Assembly: GCA_016741915.1 (NCBI GenBank)
Contig: JACVCS010000007.1
Span: 1 to 64,000 of the forward strand
Origin: Phycisphaerales bacterium
GTDB lineage: Bacteria; Planctomycetota; Phycisphaerae; Phycisphaerales; UBA1924
DNA: 64,000 bases
Reading direction: 5' to 3'
The notes below the pieces were generated by a model. The model searched no databases, was not told the DNA's origin, and worked only from the letters and a program-made list of their open reading frames with translations. Every line of letters starts with the position of its first letter. Within the stretch, counting starts at the first letter, position 1. Position numbers and translations under genes: made by a program. Below are positions 17,541-24,514 of the stretch, piece after piece.

Positions 17541-18062
17541 TCAGAGGTATTCCTCCAGCCCGGCGTCGCGGAAGATCTGACGGATCTTGGTGACGGCGTA
17601 GCGGAGCGTGCTCCGCGGCACGCCCATCTCCTTGGCGGCGGGGGACACCACGTCGCGCAGGAGCTGATCGCACACCGCTCGCTGCTTCGGGGTGAGCTTG
17701 CTGAACGCGATGTTCAGATCCATCCGACGGTCAACGTTGAGAGACCATTCCTCGCCAGACCAGGAGCGGTCGACTAGACGCTCGTCGCTTGGGTCGATCG
17801 CCTCGACCTTCGCGCTGCGCTTCTGTGCGTTCCGGTCACGAAGGAGCGAGAGCAGGCGGGTGCTCACGACCTGGTTGATGTACGCTTCGCGAGTGCCACG
17901 CGCGGGATCGAAGCGGTCCCACTCCTCGAGCAGGCGGGCCATGACCTCGCTGGCGATGTCCTCCGCATCTGCACGGCGGATGATGCCGCGCTGGCGGAGC
18001 TTCTTGACTTCGGTGCGGATGACGACGTTGGAGAAGGTGAGATGCTGGGGGTCGATCTTCAT
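17541..18062 (-). CDS. Phage-encoded sigma70-family (ECF-like) sigma factor
   Basis: A 173-residue sigma factor with only regions 2 and 4. Region 2 spans roughly residues 20-80 (ADAEDIASEVMARLLEEWDRFDPARG...YINQVVSTRLLSLLRDR), and region 4 residues 122-165 (LTPKQRAVCDQLL...AKEMGVPRSTLRYAVTKIRQIF), the last part being the HTH for the -35 element. I start at ATG 18060-18062; a GTG at 18087-18089 would add nine residues. It heads the minus-strand replication operon and lies directly before motif copy 2, so it is the obvious candidate to read the four motif copies. Confidence 0.88.
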   Translation of the reverse strand: MKIDPQHLTFSNVVIRTEVKKLRQRGIIRRADAEDIASEVMARLLEEWDRFDPARGTREAYINQVVSTRLLSLLRDRNAQKRSAKVEAIDPSDERLVDRSWSGEEWSLNVDRRMDLNIAFSKLTPKQRAVCDQLLRDVVSPAAKEMGVPRSTLRYAVTKIRQIFRDAGLEEYL

Positions 18063-18417
18063 TGGATGGGTCTTTCGGTGCGCAGCCACAGCGCCGAGGC
18101 GATGGGCCGCGTTGGGTGCTGTTTTGGATGGAGCGGATCACGGAGCGCGAGTCGGGACGATGTGGCTGGTCCCGCAGGACCCACAACGCCACCGCCCCGC
18201 TACCCGATCGTGACGAGAGGGGGCAGGAACGCTGGGGGCGTGCGGCTACGGGCCGACGCACACTTGCGATCTGGTCGAGACGGACTCCGAATGCTGGTCA
18301 TTGCAGTGCTTCCTCAAGTCGCTCGGCACCACGCCGGACGAACTGAGGGAAGCATGCTGTGATGCGATTACGTCCCGTTGGACGAGCCGATTACCTGTCG
18401 ATGAAATCTCGCGCGTC
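18063..18417. other. Intergenic region between sigma gene and defence pair
   Basis: About 355 bases. It holds the upstream region of the sigma gene. No conserved gene, terminator or repeat was recognised. A short Cys-containing plus-strand frame runs through 18230-18370 but has no ATG or ribosome site and continues antisense into the next gene. Confidence 0.35.
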
Positions 18418-20208
18418 TCAGAGTGTCTGAAGGCAGTAGTGGTCCTTCTGGCTGCCGTCGATCTTGATGCCAGTGACCGTGCCGTTCAGTTTGCGGCGGA
18501 GATTGCACACCGTCTTCGCAAGCGTGTTCTTCTGAACTACCTGCCCTTCCCAGACGTCCTCCATCAACTTGCCCGTATCGAGAAAGATGCCCGGAGACCG
18601 ACACAGCCGCTCGATCAGTTTGAACTCCTTGCTGTTGCCGAGCTGACAGGAGCCGGACCCATAGTGAAACGTAAACGTGTCACGGTCCGCGGTTGGCTTG
18701 TCATGGTGCTTCGGACCGACGACACTTGCGCCGTGGACCGTGGCTGGGCCGGCACCAGGCGTGCGAAGCATTGCCATGCCAAGTAGCGAGTTGGTAGGTA
18801 CACCTTTCAGCACGTGGTCATCCGCCCGATCGCGAGCCACGCCTGCGAGAGCATCGAGGATCTGCTGTGCGTGCAGCTGATGGAGGTTGAACACGGCCTC
18901 GGCGATAGACTTCGGGTCTTTGCCGGCATGCCGCAGTGCCTTCGCTATCTCCGGGAAGCGAGTCAGAAACGCGTGGGGCGTCCCGAGTGCCTTGACCTCC
19001 TTGATGGTCCTCACGTATCCCTCGACGAGCGTACATTCTTCCGGGTCGGACCAGGAGTGAGTCATCAGGTCCGCCTCGTACATTCCAGGCGGGTCTTCGT
19101 CGGCGGTGAGCCCTGCTGCCAAGGTCACCATCCGCCGGTCAATGCACTGCGAGCAGGTGCCGCAGTGAGTGTGGGCGTTTGTGCGCTCCCACGTGTGCGC
19201 ACAACTGATCGTTGTGGCACAGAGCTTGCCGAAGCCCGATGCCTTGATGCCCCGCACAATGTCGGTCTTGGTCTTCCACAGGAACGGGTTCTCAACCGTG
19301 AAGTCGCATCCGAAGATCGCGGTGAAGAGCTTGCTGAATCCCGCGAGGGTCTGCGGATGCGTGGTGCGGCTTGCACGCCCGCCCAGGCACTGCATGCTGA
19401 GCGGCAGGTTAAAGCTCACGACACCGTTCTCATAGAACCGGATGCGAGACTTGCCGAGCATTCTGGCGACGATCGCGGCGAGCGAGGCGTAGACGAAGGA
19501 GCGTGCCCGTTGGGTGTACTCCTTGCCGAGCGACTTGCCCTTGTTCAGCGACACCTGAATGTGGAAGGGAACAGGAGCTGTGCCCCCGAGCTGCTTGTTC
19601 AGCGCCTCCACGACGCGGCGCTGCGGAGCACCCACCTTCGTCGTCGGTTCATGGCTGACCAGGGCGACCTTGCGTCGTCCGTCCGCGATCTCTTTGATGG
19701 CTCCACCGAAAGAGTCAAGCCCCCCCGAGAACAGCATGACTTCCTCGATACCGCTACTGTCAGTGTCGTCCTTCCGGAACTCCAGGTACCCATCAACGGC
19801 CGGCGGCTTCTTGAGTTTGGTGAAGTTGAGCTCGTAGTCGTCGTCGGACAGGAACGTCAGGACTTCTCGGAGGGGATTCAGTACGCCTGGGGCCATCCAG
19901 AAGTCTGGATTGCGAACCGGAATCTCCAACCACAAGTGGCGCCGCCACTTCAGACCGTACTCGAACTCCGCCTTCCCTCCGCGACGAACCGCCTGATCCG
20001 CTGCGTAGATGAAGGCAGCGATCTCCAGGAGATCGGTGTGCACGTCAGACAGATTGGCCGTCATCGATGACGTCAGGTCGTGCAGGCGCAGATGCACATC
20101 ATGAACACCATCCCCAAGAACGAGGTTGATTGGGTCGATGGACTTCCACGCTCCGCCGCGAGCGGAGAGTTTCGTGCCGCCGCACAGGATGACGTGCTTA
20201 GCCGACAT
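18418..20208 (-). CDS. QueC-like PP-loop ATPase with C-terminal winged helix
   Basis: A 596-residue protein. A PP-loop, FSGGLDSFGG, lies near residue 160, and a QueC-type zinc site, CGTCSQCIDRR, near residue 350. QueC makes the 7-cyano-7-deazaguanine precursor of queuosine; QueC-like proteins are also parts of defence systems (QatC, type IV CBASS). No queuosine genes are nearby, so a defence role is likelier. Residues 525-596 look like an OmpR-type winged helix (FKLIERLCRSPGIFL...NTLAKTVCNLRRKL), an unusual fusion. It is preceded by about 150 extra N-terminal residues. The ATG at 20206-20208 has GAGGTG upstream and overlaps the partner gene by 11 bases. Confidence 0.75.
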   Translation of the reverse strand: MSAKHVILCGGTKLSARGGAWKSIDPINLVLGDGVHDVHLRLHDLTSSMTANLSDVHTDLLEIAAFIYAADQAVRRGGKAEFEYGLKWRRHLWLEIPVRNPDFWMAPGVLNPLREVLTFLSDDDYELNFTKLKKPPAVDGYLEFRKDDTDSSGIEEVMLFSGGLDSFGGAIKEIADGRRKVALVSHEPTTKVGAPQRRVVEALNKQLGGTAPVPFHIQVSLNKGKSLGKEYTQRARSFVYASLAAIVARMLGKSRIRFYENGVVSFNLPLSMQCLGGRASRTTHPQTLAGFSKLFTAIFGCDFTVENPFLWKTKTDIVRGIKASGFGKLCATTISCAHTWERTNAHTHCGTCSQCIDRRMVTLAAGLTADEDPPGMYEADLMTHSWSDPEECTLVEGYVRTIKEVKALGTPHAFLTRFPEIAKALRHAGKDPKSIAEAVFNLHQLHAQQILDALAGVARDRADDHVLKGVPTNSLLGMAMLRTPGAGPATVHGASVVGPKHHDKPTADRDTFTFHYGSGSCQLGNSKEFKLIERLCRSPGIFLDTGKLMEDVWEGQVVQKNTLAKTVCNLRRKLNGTVTGIKIDGSQKDHYCLQTL

Positions 20209-20983
20209 CCCGGGCACCTCGCACCTCGAGCTCGGCCTTCAACTTGACGAGCGCGTAGGCGGCGAAGCTCCGTGCCGATTGCTTCGAGATGCCAGTCTCG
20301 TACTTGGACTTTGAGAACCAGCCACCCGCATAGTCTCGCACGATCAGCGCAGCCTGCCGGGTGTGGACTGCGAGGCGATCGAGAAACGCTGTATGCTCCG
20401 CGGGGTCGCTGAAGCGCTGGTTGGGACCGACATGCTGCGATAGCTCGCGACTCAGGTGATACGTCAGATAGCGCTGCATGAGCCGCGCGAAGAAGTCATG
20501 AGACAGGGAAGCGAACCCTTCGCGCGTCGATAGATCGCGCACCGCGCCCTGCACCGGAGCGGAGTCGTTCTGCCACAGGTTTTCAGAGGCGGGCCCGGTT
20601 AGCGCCGAGAGCGACTCGACCGCTGCCAGCTGCGCCATCTCCCCGATGTCGGTTCGTGAGCGCGTGTTCCGGAGGTGCCGATCGATCGCATCGCTCAAAG
20701 CCCCAGCGAGGTCGTACACGTTCGCGTCCGCTGGTACGTCCAGGCCGAGTTCGTTGAGCCGGGAGACAAAGTTGGCTTCATCTCGTGCCGCGATGGTCAC
20801 ATGCGCAAGCAGGTAGACAGCATGGGCGAGCCCCTCATCGCCCTTGGCCAGTTCAAGGCCACGCTCAGCGGCTTGCAGGGTGGATTGGGCTACGCCAGCG
20901 ACCGGCGCACCTTCCGCGACGAGTGAGACGACCTCGCGCCAAGGCGCGGTGTCGGGAGTTCTGCTGCCTCTTTGGTGGCCCAT
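20198..20983 (-). CDS. Unknown partner of QueC-like protein
   Basis: A 261-residue, mostly helical protein that I do not recognise. The C-terminal third is striking: FFARLMQRYLTYHLSRELS, then FLDRLAVHTRQAALIVRDYAGGWFSKSKY and SFAAYALVKLKAELE. The stop lies inside the start region of the QueC-like gene (11-base overlap), so both are made together. In Qat systems the gene before qatC (qatB) is also a poorly understood protein of similar size, but qatA and qatD are missing here, so I do not call it QatB. Confidence 0.6.
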   Translation of the reverse strand: MGHQRGSRTPDTAPWREVVSLVAEGAPVAGVAQSTLQAAERGLELAKGDEGLAHAVYLLAHVTIAARDEANFVSRLNELGLDVPADANVYDLAGALSDAIDRHLRNTRSRTDIGEMAQLAAVESLSALTGPASENLWQNDSAPVQGAVRDLSTREGFASLSHDFFARLMQRYLTYHLSRELSQHVGPNQRFSDPAEHTAFLDRLAVHTRQAALIVRDYAGGWFSKSKYETGISKQSARSFAAYALVKLKAELEVRGARDVG

Positions 20984-21105
20984 AGCACCGGCGCTGCCGC
21001 CCGGCGACGGTCACGCGCCGGCCTTCCGGGCGTTGGGAGCCGTATCGGGTTCATCGGCACGCCGGGACACGTTCTTCAACGAGGCCGGATAACGCGTTGC
21101 AGTTA

Positions 21106-21134
21106 TTGCACATGCGGTGCGTGAGCGATAGAGT
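21106..21134 (+). promoter_or_regulatory. Candidate sigma70-type promoter
   Basis: TTGCAC at 21106-21111, 17-base spacer, TAGAGT at 21129-21134, 21 bases before the ATG of the excisionase-like gene. It fits the consensus moderately and lies in the divergent region between two operons. Confidence 0.4.
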
Positions 21135-21155
21135 CGTCGGTCCGAGAAGCACACC

Positions 21156-21620
21156 ATGCCCGCAAAGCCATCATCTCGTCGTGCGGTGCGACCCGACCCG
21201 GTCTCACCAACCAAGCGGGAGCGCCGACTTGCCGCCGAGGCATCCCGGCTGCTGCCGCGTGTCCACAAGAATCTGATCCTGCGGATGCCTCGTGCAAAGG
21301 GCACGCAGGTCGAGCTGCCTGCCGTCGCCGTCCGGCTCCTGTGTGATGTCCTATCGCATCTGGCACGCGGCGATGCGGTCGCGGTCGTGGCGACTCCCGA
21401 TGAACTGACATCCCATCAAGCGGCGGCGATTCTCGGTGTCTCTCGTCCCTTCCTCATCAAGGCTCTCGACGCCGGGCACTTGAAGTGTCGGATGGTTGGT
21501 ACCCACCGCCGCATCGCGCTTGCCGACCTCATCGCGTACCGCGACGCGATGGACGATCGTCGCCACACTGCGCTCGACGCGCTGACGACGCAGGCACAGG
21601 AGCTGGGCATGGGCTACTGA
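21156..21620 (+). CDS. Excisionase-like HTH protein, orphan antitoxin-like
   Basis: A 154-residue protein. The MerR/excisionase-type HTH occupies residues 88-130 (LTSHQAAAILGVSRPFLIKALDAG...HRRIALADLIAYRD). A preceding segment (VELPAVAVRLLCDVLSHLARGDAVAVV) is typical of antitoxins that are followed by an overlapping PIN-domain toxin gene. No PIN gene follows: the recombinase operon converges from the other strand and its last gene overlaps this one by 92 bases. It may be an antitoxin whose toxin was lost when the recombinase operon arrived, or a real excision factor for that operon. Confidence 0.7.
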   Translation: MPAKPSSRRAVRPDPVSPTKRERRLAAEASRLLPRVHKNLILRMPRAKGTQVELPAVAVRLLCDVLSHLARGDAVAVVATPDELTSHQAAAILGVSRPFLIKALDAGHLKCRMVGTHRRIALADLIAYRDAMDDRRHTALDALTTQAQELGMGY

Positions 21621-22014
21621 GCCGCGACCACACGTCCCGCTGCCGCCCCCAGTCCGCTTCCGCTGCCACAACCCGCACCTCCCGCTCTGACACCGCTTCC
21701 CGTTCCCCGGCCACCCGGGGCAGGAACAGAATCGCCTCCTGGATGTCCGGTGCGAGGTTCAGCATGTTCACGATCTGGCTCACCCGGGCACGGGTAACTC
21801 GCCCCAGCTCGGCAATCTCCGCGAAGTCGGCCATCTCGCCGCTCCGCACCAGGTCGTCGAACCGGATCGCCAGCGCCATCAGACGTGAGATCCGCGGCAC
21901 GCGGCCCGTGGGTATCACCGTCGGCGCGGTCCGCTCGCCAGCGTGCATCTCCCGCGAACCGCACTGGCCCGTGGTGAAGTGAACCTTGAAGTCGAGCTTA
22001 ATGCCGTCGCTCAT
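21529..22014 (-). CDS. ParB-like HTH protein of recombinase operon
   Basis: A 161-residue protein. A HTH similar to the DNA-binding part of ParB/KorB spans residues 55-95 (FAEIAELGRVTRARVSQIVNMLNLAPDIQEAILFLP). The paralogue at 58958-59386 matches through VRVVAAEADWGRQRDVW; beyond that this copy has an unrelated Pro/Arg-rich tail that overlaps the convergent antitoxin-like gene, so the tail may be new. The ATG overlaps the recombinase stop by 4 bases. It is probably a DNA-binding accessory or repressor for the recombinase. Confidence 0.75.
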   Translation of the reverse strand: MSDGIKLDFKVHFTTGQCGSREMHAGERTAPTVIPTGRVPRISRLMALAIRFDDLVRSGEMADFAEIAELGRVTRARVSQIVNMLNLAPDIQEAILFLPRVAGEREAVSEREVRVVAAEADWGRQRDVWSRLSSPCPAPVPASSARRAQCGDDRPSRRGTR

Positions 22015-23576
22015 GCCGCTTCCTCCTCGTGCCCGCGCTGGCCGATCGACCGCAGACCCAGCGGGTGGAACGTGATCGAGACCGACCCCTTCGTAGCGTC
22101 GTAATCCACGCGCTGGACGAGCATCCGCATCAGCCGGGCCTGTTCCTTGGGCGTGAGGCGGGACCAGACGCCGTCAAACTCACCGAGCGCGGCGTCCACA
22201 TCGGCCTTGGTGATCCCCCCCGCGCTCGCCTCCGCGATCTTCTGGTTCAACGTCGCGGCCCGCTCGTCGCACGCCCGCACCTTCTCGTGCAGGTCGGCCA
22301 GCCGTGCCGCCGCGTGGGCGTCAGTGGCCGCGTCGCGGGCCACGCGGGCGAGGTCTGCCTGGAGCCGGGCCATCTCGCGCTCGACTGCGCTCAGCTCGTG
22401 CTCCGCAGCGGTGCGCTGGTCGGTCATCTGCTCACGGCACTTCGCCAGCGTGAGTGAAAGTAGCGCCGGGTCCCTCCCGATGCTCCGGATCTGCTCGACC
22501 ACCAACTTCTCGATCTGTTCGGCGGGCAGCGACCGGCATGGACACGAGTCCCATCCCTGCTTCTGTGCCTTGTAGCAGACGTAGTAGCGATAGGCGCGCG
22601 ATCCTGCCTTGGTGGTCATCGTGTGGCCCATCGTGAGCCCGCACGGGCCGCAGTGGATGAGCCCTTTGAGCAGCGCGCCGAACTTGTTCCGTGCGACCAT
22701 CCCGCCGTCGCGGCCGTTGTGCCGAAGCATCTCATTGACCTTGGCCCACAAGGCGTCATCCACGATCGCTTCGTGCTCGCCCGCGAACGTCTCGGCCTTG
22801 TACCGCACCCGCCCCCGGTACAAGATGTTGGTCAGGACCTTCAGCACGGCGGGCTTGTCCCACTCACGACCGCCGTACGCCGCACCCTTGGACGTGCGGA
22901 CGGCCTTGGTCCGCAGGCCGCGCCCGTTCAGTTCGCGGGCGATGTCCAGGAGCGACCGCTTGGCGCGATACAGGCCGAAGATCTCGCGTACGAGTTCCGC
23001 TTCTTCCCGATTGACCACGAGCTTCTTCGTCACCGGGTCCACGTCGTACCCAATCACCGAGCGGCCACCCGACCACTTGCCCTTGCGCCGAGCCGCCGCG
23101 ATCTTGTCCCGCGTCCGCTCAGAGATGATCTCTCGCTCGAACTGTGCGAACGAGAGCAGGATGTTCAGCGTGAGTCGCCCCATCGACTGCGTGGTGTTGA
23201 ACTGCTGCGTCACCGAGACGAACGAGATCTTCTTCCGCTCGAAGATCTCCATCATCCGGGCGAAGTCGATGAGCGATCGGCTGAGCCGGTCCACCTTGTA
23301 AACGACGATGCAGTCGACCTTCCCGGCCTCGATGTCGGCCATGAGCCGCTTGAGCGCCGGCCGGTCCATGTTGCCGCCGGTGAACCCGCCGTCGTCGTAC
23401 CGATCCGGCAGACACACCCACCCCTCGTTTTTCTGGCTGGCGATGTACGCCTCGCCGCTCTCCCGTTGGGCGTCGAGCGAGTTGAACTCTTGCTCCAGCC
23501 CCTCCTCGGTGCTCTTGCGGGTGTAGATCGCGCAGCGGATCTGGGCCGGCGACTTGGACTCGGATCGTCTCTTCAT
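22011..23576 (-). CDS. Large serine recombinase
   Basis: A 521-residue site-specific recombinase. Resolvase domain residues 12-165: nucleophile serine in YTRKSTEEG, then DRYDDGGFTGGN and KVDRLSRSL. A recombinase domain follows (residues 175-290), then a zinc ribbon with CGPCGLTMG and a CPC pair (about 305-350), and a C-terminal coiled coil (residues 370-440). This is the architecture of phage integrases such as phiC31, and it is the likely integrase of the prophage. Start ATG overlaps DUF2924 as ATGA. Confidence 0.92.
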   Translation of the reverse strand: MKRRSESKSPAQIRCAIYTRKSTEEGLEQEFNSLDAQRESGEAYIASQKNEGWVCLPDRYDDGGFTGGNMDRPALKRLMADIEAGKVDCIVVYKVDRLSRSLIDFARMMEIFERKKISFVSVTQQFNTTQSMGRLTLNILLSFAQFEREIISERTRDKIAAARRKGKWSGGRSVIGYDVDPVTKKLVVNREEAELVREIFGLYRAKRSLLDIARELNGRGLRTKAVRTSKGAAYGGREWDKPAVLKVLTNILYRGRVRYKAETFAGEHEAIVDDALWAKVNEMLRHNGRDGGMVARNKFGALLKGLIHCGPCGLTMGHTMTTKAGSRAYRYYVCYKAQKQGWDSCPCRSLPAEQIEKLVVEQIRSIGRDPALLSLTLAKCREQMTDQRTAAEHELSAVEREMARLQADLARVARDAATDAHAAARLADLHEKVRACDERAATLNQKIAEASAGGITKADVDAALGEFDGVWSRLTPKEQARLMRMLVQRVDYDATKGSVSITFHPLGLRSIGQRGHEEEAA

Positions 23577-24100
23577 GCGCCGGCCTCCGCCTTCTTCGTT
23601 CCGCGTGCCGACGGCAGCCTGAAGAAGCTCACCCCGTTCCAGTGCGCGCCGGTGATCTTCTGCGCAATCGCCGTGAGCGACCGGTAAACCTCGCCCTCGT
23701 ACTCAAACCCCCGGGGCAACACCCGCACCACGATCGCCTGGCCCTTGTATTCGCGGCGAATCACCGCCCCGGGTTTCGGGAACGAATCGGGGCGGCCCGC
23801 GTCGAACGACGCCGCAACCGTTCGCACCGTGCCGCTCGCGGCCGTGGTGGGAGGGCGCGGGGCACTCAGGCGGATCTCCGCGTCGTTGGCCAATTCCAGC
23901 GCCCGCCGCCTTGCCCGCTCCGACAGTCCGCCCTCGCGGAGTGCCTGCATCCGCCAGACGATCCGCTTGACGAGATACTGCTTGTGGTTCGTCCGCGTTG
24001 GCTCGCCGAAGACCTCGGCGTAGCGCTGCTTCAGTTCGGGAACGGTGAGTCGGCCCAGGGCCTTCACCGTCGCGGGAATGTCGTCGGGCGTATGGATCAT
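23573..24100 (-). CDS. DUF2924 family protein
   Basis: A 175-residue DUF2924 protein. Family features: the N-terminal LTVPELKQRYAEVFGEPTRTNHKQYLVKRIVWRMQ and the C-terminal GARWNG-like motif seen here as GAHWNGVSFFRL, with a Tyr-Lys-Gly-containing strand (IRREYKGQAIVVRVL) between. DUF2924 genes nearly always sit beside serine recombinases in planctomycete and proteobacterial mobile DNA and are thought to assist them. Paralogue at 60900-61382. Confidence 0.9.
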   Translation of the reverse strand: MIHTPDDIPATVKALGRLTVPELKQRYAEVFGEPTRTNHKQYLVKRIVWRMQALREGGLSERARRRALELANDAEIRLSAPRPPTTAASGTVRTVAASFDAGRPDSFPKPGAVIRREYKGQAIVVRVLPRGFEYEGEVYRSLTAIAQKITGAHWNGVSFFRLPSARGTKKAEAGA

Positions 24101-24124
24101 CGAGACTCTCCGGTTCGCAAGGCG

Positions 24125-24358
24125 TCAACCAAGTGGACGATCAAGGCGGACCGGTCCCAAGGGTTCAAGTCCATCTCCCTCTCTTTCTGACGGGGCCGAG
24201 ATGTTGCCCGACTCGCCCATGCGGCAGGCATCCTCGCGCTGGCGCTGGATGCCCTTCGCCAGGATCTGGGCGATAGCGTGCAGCCGCTTGGTCGGGTTCA
24301 GCAGGTGGGAGTGCGCGAGGTCATCGCGCTCGGCCCCCTCGTCGAGGTCGATGGTCAT
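24125..24358 (-). CDS. Small leader-gene protein of recombinase operon
   Basis: A 77-residue protein. The region SHLLNPTKRLHAIAQILAKG lines up with SRLNIGTLAELLAEG of the first gene of the second recombinase operon (61379-61666), although the rest differs. It lies 24 bases before DUF2924, so it is the first gene of the four-gene recombinase operon. Function unknown. Confidence 0.55.
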   Translation of the reverse strand: MTIDLDEGAERDDLAHSHLLNPTKRLHAIAQILAKGIQRQREDACRMGESGNISAPSEREGDGLEPLGPVRLDRPLG

Positions 24359-24435
24359 GCGTGCGTCCGTGCGCGAGCCCGGCCGGGCCAGCGATGGTCA
24401 GTCGTGCCGGCCCACCACTGGAGGGCCGTTAACCA

Positions 24436-24470
24436 CCATCTACGCGAACGGGGCAAAATGTGGCGAAATC
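24436..24470 (-). promoter_or_regulatory. Phage promoter-like motif, copy 3
   Basis: TTCGCCAC, a 15-base spacer and CGTAGATGG on the minus strand, 77 bases before the recombinase operon. It matches copies 1 and 2 in both blocks and spacing, linking the recombinase operon to the phage sigma factor. Confidence 0.55.
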
Positions 24471-24514
24471 GATGACCGCGATCCAGAGGCGAGGCACAAC
24501 CGAACGGCCGAGCA

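Larger units (their letters stand above)
1..24470. mobile_element. Prophage, left end outside window
   Basis: Head-tail protein, capsid, portal, terminase, replication genes and a phage sigma factor lie together, almost all on the minus strand with 4- to 20-base overlaps, and end at a serine recombinase operon. Tail and lysis genes are not seen and would lie left of the window. The right border is uncertain: the last feature tied to the phage is a copy of its promoter-like motif at 24436-24470. The defence pair at 18418-20983 and the orphan antitoxin at 21156 would then be cargo inside the prophage. No att repeats were found. Confidence 0.75.

Noticed and set aside
18301-18786. Plus-strand frame starting in the gap after the sigma gene
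   Set aside because: Only a TTG start, no ribosome site, and most of it is antisense to the QueC-like gene.
18418-20983. Calling the pair a QatABCD system
   Set aside because: The QueC-like protein fits QatC, but no QatA ATPase and no TatD-like QatD gene are adjacent.
24150-24180. T-arm-like GGTTCAAGTCC, possible tRNA or att half-site
   Set aside because: The stem does not pair beyond two bases, and no other tRNA part is near.
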